Translations under genes and position numbers: made by a program
The notes under the pieces: model-generated
Seen by the model: only the letters and a program-made list of their open reading frames with translations
The model's database searches: none
Told to the model about the DNA's origin: nothing
DNA from: Streptomyces sp. Tu6071
Lineage (GTDB): Bacteria > Actinomycetota > Actinomycetes > Streptomycetales > Streptomycetaceae
Assembly (NCBI RefSeq): GCF_000213055.1
Contig: NZ_CM001165.1
Span: 6,875,445 to 6,939,444 of the forward strand
DNA: 64,000 nucleotides
Direction of reading: 5' to 3'
Shown here: positions 56,998 through 64,000 of the stretch, piece by piece
How positions within the stretch are numbered: the first letter of the stretch is position 1
Layout: every line of letters starts with the position of its first letter

Positions 56998-58143
56998 CGC
57001 CGACACCGTGCTCTCCACGGCGAACAGCTCCTTCTCCACGTGGTCGAGCGCGAGCCGCAGCGCCCCCGTCCTGATCGCCGCCTCCCCGAGCCCGGACAGC
57101 TCCACGCGCGGGGTGCGCAGACAGTACTTCTCCAACTGCTGCCGCAGCGGCTCCAGTACGCCGTCGAGCCCCGCCGCCCAGCCGCCGATCACGACGAGTT
57201 CGGGATCGAGCGCGAGCACGAGCGCCGCGACGTCGTGCACGAGCCGTGCGAGGAAGCGGTCCACGGCCGCGCGCGCCTGGTCGTCGCCCTCGCGGGCGAG
57301 CGCGAACACCTCGGTCACGGCCCGCTCGTCGAGCGGGTGCAGCGGGCGGCCCGTCGTCGAGAGCAGCGTCTCGGGCGTCGCCTCCTGACCCAGCAGGTGC
57401 AGCGCGCCGATCTCCCCGGCGGCCCCGCCGAAACCCCGGTGCAGCCGCCCCCCGATGAGCGAGCCGGCGCCCGGACTCAGCCCCGCGAGGACCACGACGA
57501 CGTCGTCGCTGCCGCGCGCGACACCCTGCCAGTGCTCGGCGAGCGCGGCGGCGTTCGCGTCGTTCTCGACGAGCACGGGACAGCGGAACGAACGCCGCAG
57601 CCGCTCCCCGAGCCTGAGCCCCGTCCACTGCGGCAGCGCGGTCCCCAGGCGGATCGTGCCGTCCGCCTCGACGATCCCCGGGCTCCCGACCCCCACGGCG
57701 CGCAGCGAGTCCCGGGCGACGCCCGTGCGCCGCAGCAACTCGCCGACCGTCGCGCGCAGCCGCTCGATCCGGTCGTCGGCGCCCGCCGACTCCTCGACCT
57801 CGCGCGCGGCCGTGCCCAGTTCGCGGCCCTCCAGGTCGGAGACGGTCGCCGCGACGCGGTGCGGGCCGATCTCCAGGCCCAGCAGGTGCCCCGCTTCGGC
57901 GCGGAAGCGGTACAGGCGGGCCGGGCGGCCCTGCTTGCGCGCGCCCGCGTCCGCGGCCGTCTCGACGACGAGCCCGGCGGCGGTCAGATCGTCCACCGAG
58001 CCCTCGACGGTGGGCCGCGACAGCCCCGTCAGGCGCGCGATCTCGGTGAGCGTGCGGGGCCGGCCGCCGCGCAGCGTGTCGAGGACCACGGCGGAGTTGA
58101 TCCGCCGCAGCAGAGAGGGATCACCACCGGTCAGCCGCCCCAC
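56989..58143 (-). CDS. ROK-family transcriptional regulator (NagC/XylR type)
   Basis: A 384-aa regulator with an N-terminal winged helix-turn-helix (RRINSAVVLDTLRGG, TLTEIARLTGLSRPTVEGSV) and a ROK sugar-kinase-like domain. Seen in the ROK part are GVGSPGIVEADG, LVENDANAAALAEHW and GFGGAAGEIGALHL. The Cys-rich zinc site that usually follows (CxCGxxGC) is replaced by GQEATPETLLST, so zinc binding is lost. Family members respond to sugars or amino sugars. The GTG at 58143 has AAGGA seven bases upstream; the longer frame reads through a promoter with a palindromic operator. It converges with the GntR gene, forming a two-regulator island. Confidence 0.9.
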   Translation of the reverse strand: MGRLTGGDPSLLRRINSAVVLDTLRGGRPRTLTEIARLTGLSRPTVEGSVDDLTAAGLVVETAADAGARKQGRPARLYRFRAEAGHLLGLEIGPHRVAATVSDLEGRELGTAAREVEESAGADDRIERLRATVGELLRRTGVARDSLRAVGVGSPGIVEADGTIRLGTALPQWTGLRLGERLRRSFRCPVLVENDANAAALAEHWQGVARGSDDVVVVLAGLSPGAGSLIGGRLHRGFGGAAGEIGALHLLGQEATPETLLSTTGRPLHPLDERAVTEVFALAREGDDQARAAVDRFLARLVHDVAALVLALDPELVVIGGWAAGLDGVLEPLRQQLEKYCLRTPRVELSGLGEAAIRTGALRLALDHVEKELFAVESTVSARS

Positions 58144-58255
58144 GTCCCCGTCCTTCCCGCTCGCACCCTGTGTGGCCGGATCGTACAAGGCGGAGCGCCG
58201 CTCGGGGGCGGGGGAGTCGGGACCGTACGGGCCTTGTGACCTGGGGGGAGGAGCA

Positions 58256-58286
58256 GGTCCGTACCAGGGTCGCGAAGGTACGGACC
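58256..58286. promoter_or_regulatory. Perfect inverted repeat upstream of the ROK gene
   Basis: GGTCCGTACC (58256-58265) and GGTACGGACC (58277-58286), 10-bp perfect arms with 21 bp between centres, 113 bp upstream of the ROK start. The two-turn spacing suits a dimeric or tetrameric repressor. A GACCGTACGG echo lies at about 58221-58230. Downstream (58340-58395) a CCGCCTCCCGCACCGGCCCG unit occurs twice. Confidence 0.6.
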
Positions 58287-58395
58287 AATGCGGGGTCACT
58301 TGTCCGGAACCGCCTGCCGGGCCCACCTTTCGGTCGGCTCCCCGCCCGCCTCCCGCACCGGCCCGCCTGTCCGCCTCCCGCACCGGCCCGCCCCG

Positions 58396-59055
58396 TCACT
58401 CCTCCGCCTCCGTACTCCCCGGCGCCACGAACCCCGAGTCGTACGCGAGGACGACCGCCTGTGTGCGGTCCCGCGCCCCGAGCTTCGCGAGAACCGCGCT
58501 GACGTGGGTCTTCACCGTCTCCGCGCCCACCACGAGCCGTGCGGCGATCTCCGCGTTCGACAGGCCGCGCGCCATGAGCCGCAGGACCTCGCCCTCACGC
58601 CCCGTGAGCCCGGGGAACGGTGCGGGGGCGCGCCCGCCGTGCTGGTCCGCGAGGCGCCGTACCGCGGCGGGGAAGAGCAGCGAGTCCCCGGCGGCGACGA
58701 CCCGCACCGCGTGCACGATCTCCGCCGGGCGGGCCCGCTTGAGCAGGAAGCCGTCCGCGCCCGCCCGGAGCGCGTCGTACACGTACGCGTCGTTCTCGAA
58801 CGTCGTCACGACGAGGATCTTCGGCAGCGGCCCCGCCATCGCGAGCACCGCGCGCGTCGCCCCGATCCCGTCCATGAGCGGCATCCGCACGTCCATCGCC
58901 ACGACGTCGGGGCGCAGCGCGCGCACGAGCGGCACGACCGCCGCGCCGTCCCCCGCCTCCCCGCACACCTCCAGGTCGGGCTGCGCCTCCAGCACGGCCC
59001 GCAGTCCCGCCCGGACGAGCGGTTCGTCGTCGACGAGGAGCACCCGCAGCGTCAT
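58396..59055 (-). CDS. LuxR/NarL-family response regulator
   Basis: A 219-aa response regulator, partner of the histidine kinase just upstream. The receiver domain is complete: Asp9/Asp10 in VDDEP, phospho-acceptor Asp55 in AMDVRMP, Thr84 in VVTTFE, and Lys106 in LLKRARP. The LuxR helix-turn-helix (LTGREGEVLRLMARGLSNAE, then VGAETVKTHVSAVLAKLGAR) lies at ~150-205. Its ATG overlaps the kinase stop (ATGA), so the pair is co-translated. The ABC transporter divergent from the kinase is its probable target. A 250-bp gap with the ROK promoter lies downstream. Confidence 0.95.
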   Translation of the reverse strand: MTLRVLLVDDEPLVRAGLRAVLEAQPDLEVCGEAGDGAAVVPLVRALRPDVVAMDVRMPLMDGIGATRAVLAMAGPLPKILVVTTFENDAYVYDALRAGADGFLLKRARPAEIVHAVRVVAAGDSLLFPAAVRRLADQHGGRAPAPFPGLTGREGEVLRLMARGLSNAEIAARLVVGAETVKTHVSAVLAKLGARDRTQAVVLAYDSGFVAPGSTEAEE

Positions 59056-60272
59056 CGCGCGGCCTCCCCGAGCGGCAGCCGCACACGGACGTGCCACGCG
59101 CCGCCCTCCGCGCCCGCGGTCGCCGTGCCGCCGAGGACGCCCGCGCGTTCGCGCAGCCCGCGGATGCCGGTGCCGCCGCCGGGGAACGGCGGGGCGTCGG
59201 CGGGCAGCGGGTTGCCGAAGTCCAGTGTCAGGACGCCCTCTTCGACGCGGAACAGGACATCGACGCGGACCGGGCCCGCGTGCCGCAGCACGTTCGTCAG
59301 GGCCTCCTGCGTCATGCGGTACGCCTCGCGCGAGACGGGGCCCGGCACGGCGTCGAGGGCGCCCTCGACCCGTACCGCCACCTCGGCGCCCGCACCCCGC
59401 GCCGAGGCGAACAGGCGCTCCGACTGGTCGAGTCCGGGCCTGCCGCGCGCCGCGCTCTCCGGCTCGCGCAGCACCCCGAGCACCCGCTCCAGGTCCTCCA
59501 GCGCCGCCCGCCCCGTCTCCTCGATCGCCCCGAGCGCCCGCTCCGTGAACGCCGCGTCCCCCGCGGCGCGCGCCGCGCCCGCCTGGAGCACGGCCACCGT
59601 GAGCGCGTGCCCGATGGAGTCGTGCAACTCGCGTGCCAGACGCGTCCGTTCGAGGAGTTCCTCGGTGCGGGCCTCCAGCGCCGCGACGCGTTCGGCGCGC
59701 GAGGGCCCGAGCAGGGGCACGGCGAGCCGCGCCATGAGCGCCCCGGCGCCCACGACCACGCCGTACAGCGCGAGCAGCGGGAGCGGCGACAGCCACGCCC
59801 ACCAGTCCCGCGCCGGGGGGAGGAAGCGGAGCGCCGACGGCACACCGCCGCCCCAGGAGACTTCCGTCAGCGTCGGCAGCCACACGCACAGCATCGACAC
59901 ACCCAGGCCGAGGACGAGCCGCACCTCCAGCCACACCACGAGCCGCAGCCGGTCCCCCCACCCCGCCGAGGCCCGCTCGCCCACGTGCCCGGCCCCCTCG
60001 CCGCGTACGAAGAGCAGCCGCGCCTGCACGCCCTCCACCGTCCGCATCGCCGGCACGAGCCCGGCCGCGAGCAGGAACAGGGCCGTCGCCACCATCGCCG
60101 AGGGGAAGCCACCCGTGACGAAGATGAGCACCGCGGGCACGGCGTTCACGATCACGAGGTGCAGCAGCCGCGTGTACGTGACGGAGCGGGCGAGCGGTCG
60201 CGCGGCGGCGGCCGGCGTGCGGGCGGGATGGGCCGGGCGCCGGGGCGGGGCGAGGACGGCGGTCGCGTTCAC
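59052..60272 (-). CDS. Sensor histidine kinase (HisKA_3 type)
   Basis: A 406-aa membrane kinase of the NarX/DesK-like class. Several N-terminal helices (about residues 32-78, 112-135 and 160-187) form the sensor. The dimerisation domain carries the phospho-His in RLARELHDSIGHAL (His217), and the ATPase domain shows EALTNVLRHAG (N-box) and FPGGGTGIRGLRERAG (G-box). No large extracellular domain is present, so it may sense within the membrane, as in transporter-linked systems. GTG at 60272. It overlaps its response regulator by four bases and is divergent from an ABC transporter operon. Confidence 0.93.
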   Translation of the reverse strand: MNATAVLAPPRRPAHPARTPAAAARPLARSVTYTRLLHLVIVNAVPAVLIFVTGGFPSAMVATALFLLAAGLVPAMRTVEGVQARLLFVRGEGAGHVGERASAGWGDRLRLVVWLEVRLVLGLGVSMLCVWLPTLTEVSWGGGVPSALRFLPPARDWWAWLSPLPLLALYGVVVGAGALMARLAVPLLGPSRAERVAALEARTEELLERTRLARELHDSIGHALTVAVLQAGAARAAGDAAFTERALGAIEETGRAALEDLERVLGVLREPESAARGRPGLDQSERLFASARGAGAEVAVRVEGALDAVPGPVSREAYRMTQEALTNVLRHAGPVRVDVLFRVEEGVLTLDFGNPLPADAPPFPGGGTGIRGLRERAGVLGGTATAGAEGGAWHVRVRLPLGEAAR

Positions 60273-60305
60273 CCCGCCATCATCGCCCGCGCGCTCCCGC
60301 CGCGG

Positions 60306-60345
60306 CTCCCCCGTGCGGGGGAGACGGTCCCCCTCGACGGGGGAG
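60306..60345. promoter_or_regulatory. Twin CTCCCCC/GGGGGAG palindromes in the kinase/ABC gap
   Basis: CTCCCCCG-TG-CGGGGGAG (60306-60323) is perfect. TCCCCC-TCGAC-GGGGGA (60328-60344) repeats it with a wider spacer. Both lie in the 107-bp divergent gap between the histidine kinase and the ABC ATPase genes, where a response-regulator dimer pair could act on both promoters. Confidence 0.55.
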
Positions 60346-60379
60346 GCGGGGGCGGGGGTCCGGCCGCGAGGCTCGGGGC

Positions 60380-61309
60380 ATGACAGCGATCGACGTACGC
60401 CAACTCACCAAGGAGTACGGCGGGAGCCGCGTCCTGGACGGCCTCACCTTCTCCCTCGCCCCCGGGCAGGTCACCGGCTTCCTCGGCCCCAACGGCTCCG
60501 GCAAGTCCACGACCCTGCGGCTCCTGCTCGGCCTCGCCCGCCCCTCCTCCGGCACCGCCCTCGTCGCGGGCCGCCCCTACGCCGCTCTCACCGCCCCGCT
60601 CCGCCGCGTCGGCGCCCTCCTCGACGCCGACGCCGCCCACCCCCGCCGCTCCGCCCGCGACCACCTGCGGGTCCTCGCGGCGAGCAACGACATCCCCGCC
60701 GCCCGCGTCGACGCGGTGCTCGACCGGGTCGGCCTCACCGACGTCGCGGGGCGCCGCACCGGCACGTACTCGCTCGGTATGCGCCAGCGCCTCGGCATCG
60801 CCGCCGCGCTCCTCGGCGACCCCGACGTGCTCGTCCTCGACGAGCCCGCCAACGGACTCGACCCCGAGGGCATGCTCTGGCTGCGCGGACTCCTGCGCGA
60901 CCACGCCGCCGCGGGCGGCACCGCGCTCGTCTCCAGCCACCTCATGCACGAGACCGCGCGGTACGCCGACCGCCTCCTCGTCATCGGCGGCGGCCTGCTC
61001 CTCGCCGACCAGCCGCTCGACGCCTTCCTCGCCGACCGCACCGCCCGCGTCGTGCGCTTCCGCAGCACCGACGGCGAATGCCTCGCCGAGGCGCTGCGCG
61101 TGCGGGGCCACCAGGTGGTGCCGGGCGAGGAAGGGGCGTGGAGCGTGCCGGGCGCGCGGCCCGAGGAGGTCGGCGCGATCGCCGCGGCGGAAGGACTCGG
61201 GGTCCTCGAACTGCGGGCGGAGGAAGCCGGTCTGGAGGACGCCTACCTCGCGCTCACCGAAGGCACGGGAGCGCACCGGGGGCGGCAGGGCCCGCCCGCC
61301 GAGGGCTGA
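60380..61309 (+). CDS. ABC transporter ATP-binding protein (BcrA/CcmA type)
   Basis: A 309-aa ATPase of the DrrA/BcrA export group. Walker A is GPNGSGKST, the signature is YSLGMRQRLGIA (Gly-Met instead of the commoner SGGQ, as usual in this group), Walker B is VLVLDEPANGLD, and the H-loop is SSHLMHE. A C-terminal extension of ~85 residues follows the ATPase core. It forms an exporter with the downstream permease. Gene order, with a divergent kinase/regulator pair, matches peptide- or antibiotic-sensing detoxification modules. The ATG at 60380 is preceded by GAGGCTCGGGGC. Confidence 0.93.
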   Translation: MTAIDVRQLTKEYGGSRVLDGLTFSLAPGQVTGFLGPNGSGKSTTLRLLLGLARPSSGTALVAGRPYAALTAPLRRVGALLDADAAHPRRSARDHLRVLAASNDIPAARVDAVLDRVGLTDVAGRRTGTYSLGMRQRLGIAAALLGDPDVLVLDEPANGLDPEGMLWLRGLLRDHAAAGGTALVSSHLMHETARYADRLLVIGGGLLLADQPLDAFLADRTARVVRFRSTDGECLAEALRVRGHQVVPGEEGAWSVPGARPEEVGAIAAAEGLGVLELRAEEAGLEDAYLALTEGTGAHRGRQGPPAEG

Positions 61310-61359
61310 GCCGTGCCCGCCCGCCCCGACCCCGTACCCCCACCACCCAGGAGACCCGC

Positions 61360-62097
61360 ATGACGACCCCGACCGCCTTCTCCCCGTTCGGCGCCGCCGT
61401 GCGCGCCGAACGGCTGCGCACCCGCACGCTGCGTTCGCTGCGCCTCGGGCTCGCCCTCGTCCCCCTGCTCACCGCGGCGGTGGCCTTCCTCCCCGCCGGT
61501 TCCGGCGGCGGCGACGGCCTCTACGACGCCTTCTTCGGTGTCATGTTCGGCCAGCTCACCGCGCTCGCCTTCGGCACTCTCGTCGTGACGGGCCAGCTCG
61601 CGGGCGACGGCGGGGCCCACGTGCTCCTCGCCGTGCCCCGGCGCGGCCGTGCCTACGCCGCGCGGACGCTCACCACGGGGACCCACCTGTTCCTCGCCGG
61701 TCTCCTCGCGGGCATCCTCACGAGCGTCTGCGCGCGCCTCGCGACGGGCGATGCCGCCGTCGGCCCGGGGAACGCCACGGCCTGGCGCGCCGTCATCGGC
61801 TGCGCCCTCTACCTCACGCTCGTCGGTCTCCTCGCGAGCGGCGTCGCGACGTGGCTGCGACACGGCGTCGCGACGCTCTCGCTCACCCTCGCGGTGCTCT
61901 TCGTCCTGCCGTTCGTCGTCGGCGACTCGGCCGGCGGAGTCGCCCGCTTCCTGCCCGCGACGGCCGGACAGCTCGTGCTGCGGGCCCACCCGTCGGACGG
62001 ACCGCTCGGCCCGTGGACGGGGCTCGGGGTCCTCGCCCTGTGGACGCTGCTCGCGCTCGGCGCGGGGTGGCGGCGGCTGAGCGGGCGCGACGTCTGA
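61360..62097 (+). CDS. ABC-2-type transporter permease
   Basis: A 245-aa polytopic membrane protein with about six hydrophobic segments: ~30-49, 62-85, 105-125, 143-165, 172-190 and 215-235. The N-terminus FSPFGAAVRAERLRTRTLRS is a typical cytoplasmic entry helix for ABC-2 permeases. A VPRRGRAYAARTL loop between helices 2 and 3 is a likely coupling helix to the ATPase. AGGAG precedes the ATG. It pairs with the ATPase 50 bp upstream. Substrate unknown; export of a drug, peptide or lipid is likely. A hairpin follows. Confidence 0.9.
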   Translation: MTTPTAFSPFGAAVRAERLRTRTLRSLRLGLALVPLLTAAVAFLPAGSGGGDGLYDAFFGVMFGQLTALAFGTLVVTGQLAGDGGAHVLLAVPRRGRAYAARTLTTGTHLFLAGLLAGILTSVCARLATGDAAVGPGNATAWRAVIGCALYLTLVGLLASGVATWLRHGVATLSLTLAVLFVLPFVVGDSAGGVARFLPATAGQLVLRAHPSDGPLGPWTGLGVLALWTLLALGAGWRRLSGRDV

Positions 62098-62118
62098 GGA
62101 GGACGCGCGGAGGCGCGT

Positions 62119-62149
62119 GGGCCCCCGCGTACGGGAGGTGCGGGGGCCC
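62119..62149 (+). terminator. Hairpin terminator of the ABC operon
   Basis: GGGCCCCCGC pairs perfectly with GCGGGGGCCC around an 11-nt loop, 22 nt past the permease stop codon. Confidence 0.7.
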
Positions 62150-62189
62150 GCCGTACGAGGGTGTACGGCCGCCCGGTTTACTGGAACGC

Positions 62190-62627
62190 ATGAGCGGCAC
62201 GGCCCAGCACCTCGACACCATCGAGTCCCTGTGCGCCTTGCCGTTCCCGGAAACGAACTCACCCCTGGGGTACGAGAGTTCGGGACCGCGCCATCACCTC
62301 GTGACCCTGCTCCTCGCCCCGACGGGGAGTGAGGGCGAGGCCGCCCACACGGTGTTCGAAGACCAGTTCGATTCTGAACGCGAGGCGCTCTCACTCCTCC
62401 TGACGGTGCGGGGCTGGGGCCCGCCCGACCGTTTCGCCCTCGCGGGCGCCGCGCTGCGCGCCGGGGACGCACCGCTCCCCGCCCCGTGGGACCACCTCGT
62501 CCACACGGTCCCCGACCTCCACCTGTGGCGCCGCGCCGGCCGCTGGACGGGAATCGGCACGGCCCACCACGGTCCCGGCCTCCCACTCGCCCTCATCGCC
62601 TTCACGACGACGGAGGACCCTCCCTGA
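62190..62627 (+). CDS. Hypothetical soluble protein (145 aa)
   Basis: A 145-aa acidic soluble protein. Visible pieces are HLDTIESLCALPFPETNSP, HHLVTLLLAPTGSEGEAAHT and a middle with several acidic residues (FEDQFDSEREAL). The C-terminal half is Trp-rich (TVRGWGPPDRF, APWDHLV, DLHLWRRAGRWTGIGT). No signal peptide, membrane helix or recognisable catalytic motif. I do not recognise a family, though the composition and clear start suggest a real gene common in streptomycetes. It ends eight bases before the stop of the convergent mug gene. The ATG at 62190 has a weak ribosome site (GGAACGC). Confidence 0.75.
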   Translation: MSGTAQHLDTIESLCALPFPETNSPLGYESSGPRHHLVTLLLAPTGSEGEAAHTVFEDQFDSEREALSLLLTVRGWGPPDRFALAGAALRAGDAPLPAPWDHLVHTVPDLHLWRRAGRWTGIGTAHHGPGLPLALIAFTTTEDPP

Positions 62628-62635
62628 GGGTCCCG

Positions 62636-63190
62636 TCACGCGTTCTCCGCCGCCTCCCGCAGCCGCCCGAACTCCTCCGCCATCGCCGCGAGCGACCAGT
62701 GCGCGTTGAGCCCGCTCGGATTGGGCAGCGCCCACACCCGCGCCCCGCCCACGCGCTCCTCCTGCGGCCCGATCACGGCCTTCGGCGCGTCGAACGCCGC
62801 ACGGTACGCGGTGATCCCGACGACGGCGAGCCACGCGGGCCGCAGCCGCGCCACCTTCGCGGCGAGCGCCGCACCGCCCGCACGGAACTCCTCCGCGCTC
62901 AGCTCCCCGGCCCGCGCCGTCGCCCGCTCGACGACATTGCTGATCCCGAGCCCGTACGACAGCAACTCGCCCTGCTCGTCGGGGCGCAGGCGGCGCGGCG
63001 TGAACCCCGAGAGGTGCAGCGCGGGCCAGAAGCGGTTGCCCGGACGGGCGAAGTGGTGGCCGCTCGCGGCCGACAGGAGGCCGGGGTTGATGCCGCAGAA
63101 CAGCACGCGGAGCCCCGGGGCCACGACGTCGGGGAGCAGCTTGCCCCGCGCCGCCTCCAGCTCCTCGGGCGTGAAACGCACCGCGCTCAC
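62636..63190 (-). CDS. mug: Mismatch-specific DNA glycosylase Mug (uracil/thymine-DNA glycosylase)
   Basis: A 184-aa single-domain base-excision enzyme that removes uracil or thymine from G-mismatches. The first active-site motif reads LFCGINPGLLSAASGHHFAR with the catalytic Asn, and the second is LPNPSGLNAHW, as in Mug family members. Length is typical. Start: GTG at 63190 or a GTG nine bases downstream at 63181 (encoding VRFTPEE); I prefer 63190. It lies 43 bp downstream of purB on the same strand and may be read with it. Confidence 0.92.
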   Translation of the reverse strand: MSAVRFTPEELEAARGKLLPDVVAPGLRVLFCGINPGLLSAASGHHFARPGNRFWPALHLSGFTPRRLRPDEQGELLSYGLGISNVVERATARAGELSAEEFRAGGAALAAKVARLRPAWLAVVGITAYRAAFDAPKAVIGPQEERVGGARVWALPNPSGLNAHWSLAAMAEEFGRLREAAENA

Positions 63191-63233
63191 CGCCCGGCCC
63201 GGAGGGCGGACGGTGAGCGCTCGGCGTGGCGGT

Positions 63234-64000
63234 TCAGAGGATCGCGCCCGGGGTGTAGCCGGCGGCCTCGGGGCGCTCGGCGACGACGGCCTCGACGCGC
63301 GCGACGACGGCGGCGACCTGGTCGCGGGCCGCGCCCGTGAAGGAGAGCGGGTCGCCCATGAGGGCCGCGAGCCGGTCGCGGTCGAGCGGCAGGCGCTCGT
63401 CGGCGGCGAGCTTGTCGAGCAGGTCGTTGCGCTCGGCGCCCTTCTCGCGCATCTCCAGGGCCGTCGCGACCGCGTTCTCCTTGATCGCCTCGTGCGCCAC
63501 CTCGCGCCCGACGCCGCCACGCACCGCGCCCATGAGGACCTTGGTCGTGGCGAGGAAGGGCAGGTAGCGGTCGAGTTCGCGCGCGACGACGGCCGGGAAG
63601 GCGCCGAACTCGTCGAGCACGGTCAGGAAGGTCTCCAGGAGGCCGTCGAGCGCGAAGAACGCGTCGGGCAGCGCGACGCGCCGCACGACCGAGCACGAGA
63701 CGTCGCCCTCGTTCCACTGGTCGCCCGCCAGCTCGCCGGTCATCGAGGCGTAGCCGCGCAGGATCACCATGAGGCCGTTGACACGCTCGCAGGAGCGGGT
63801 GTTCATCTTGTGCGGCATCGCGGAGGAGCCGACCTGGCCCGGCTTGAAGCCCTCGGTGACCAGCTCGTTGCCCGCCATGAGCCGGATCGTCTTGGCGAGC
63901 GAGGAAGGCGCGGCGGCGAGCTGCACGAGGCTCGTGACGACCTCGTAGTCGAGCGAGCGCGGATAGACCTGGCCGACCGAGGTGAAGACCTCGCCGAAAC
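63234..64000 (-). CDS. purB: Adenylosuccinate lyase PurB, C-terminal part (cut by window edge)
   Basis: Purine biosynthesis enzyme that cleaves adenylosuccinate and SAICAR, releasing fumarate. Only the last 255 codons are in the window; the frame is open at 64000 with no start. The fumarase/aspartase superfamily signature GSSAMPHKMNTRSCERVNG is complete and carries the catalytic flexible loop. FGEVFTSVGQVYPRSLDYE upstream is also typical. The C-terminal helical domain ends AAGYTPGAIL. The gene is not broken; it simply continues to the right. Confidence 0.95.
   Translation of the reverse strand, partial: FGEVFTSVGQVYPRSLDYEVVTSLVQLAAAPSSLAKTIRLMAGNELVTEGFKPGQVGSSAMPHKMNTRSCERVNGLMVILRGYASMTGELAGDQWNEGDVSCSVVRRVALPDAFFALDGLLETFLTVLDEFGAFPAVVARELDRYLPFLATTKVLMGAVRGGVGREVAHEAIKENAVATALEMREKGAERNDLLDKLAADERLPLDRDRLAALMGDPLSFTGAARDQVAAVVARVEAVVAERPEAAGYTPGAIL

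Noticed and set aside
1..64000. tRNA, rRNA, prophage or transposase genes
   Set aside because: No cloverleaf with a TTC loop, integrase or DDE-type ORF was seen by eye; a tRNAscan/Infernal run would settle the RNA part.

Overview
This 64 kb window is high-GC chromosomal DNA with an actinobacterial gene style: dense short operons, many GTG/TTG starts, ATGA and GTGA start/stop overlaps, and many TetR, MarR, MerR and ROK regulators. A ramC-ramS-ramA-ramB/ramR (amf, SapB-type) morphogen cluster makes Streptomyces or a very close relative the best reading. I see no tRNA, rRNA, CRISPR array, insertion sequence or prophage.

Layout. 0-9.5 kb: a Gfo/Idh/MocA oxidoreductase; a DHA2 efflux pump behind two near-identical palindromic operators; a HAD protein; a membrane protein/wHTH pair; UppP (undecaprenyl-diphosphate phosphatase); a TVP38-type membrane protein; a spermidine-synthase-like enzyme; a second MFS pump. 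9.6-20.8 kb: a low-complexity membrane protein, DedA coupled to a gamma-carbonic anhydrase, a hexapeptide acyltransferase, an XRE-cupin regulator, an SDR/TetR pair, YbaK, a CoA-binding protein, YigZ, an HD protein, an FMN reductase/TetR pair and a DUF6153-DUF305 pair. 20.9-27.9 kb: a sulfur-type cluster. It has a good promoter, a small Cys-containing leader peptide, a hairpin, a polar amino-acid ABC transporter, a GNAT acetyltransferase and two luciferase-like flavin monooxygenases, and it closes with a strong terminator. This gene set matches the logic of the Bacillus ytmI/cmo S-modified-cysteine salvage operon. 28-38.6 kb: an alpha/beta hydrolase, SbcD-SbcC, Lrp/AsnC, rhodanese, a DUF885 peptidase-like protein, an ACT-GNAT fusion with two membrane helices, and an SRPBCC protein.

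38.8-46 kb: the class III lanthipeptide cluster. RamC (kinase/lyase/cyclase) would modify the 43-aa RamS precursor, RamA/RamB form a heterodimeric exporter with one degenerate ATP site, and RamR is a LuxR-type regulator with an atypical receiver domain. 46-54 kb: GNAT, a Tat-exported PhoD phosphatase, a zinc alcohol dehydrogenase/TetR pair, DUF6194, a regulator with two MerR-type heads, and a large protein that joins an ECF sigma factor, a zinc anti-sigma-like motif, one membrane helix and an extracellular GH128-type glycosidase. 54-64 kb: a RidA/MarR pair with twin operators, a P-loop kinase, a GntR/UTRA regulator with a dre-like upstream palindrome, a ROK regulator, a histidine kinase/response regulator pair divergent from an ABC transporter, Mug DNA glycosylase, and the C-terminal part of PurB running off the window.

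The items that most deserve follow-up are the leader-peptide-controlled sulfur cluster, the sigma-ZAS-TM-glycosidase fusion, the RamS variant with its exporter architecture, and the 8-bp tandem array plus G23 tract next to the sigma gene. All coordinates and motifs were read by eye. No database search or folding calculation was run.
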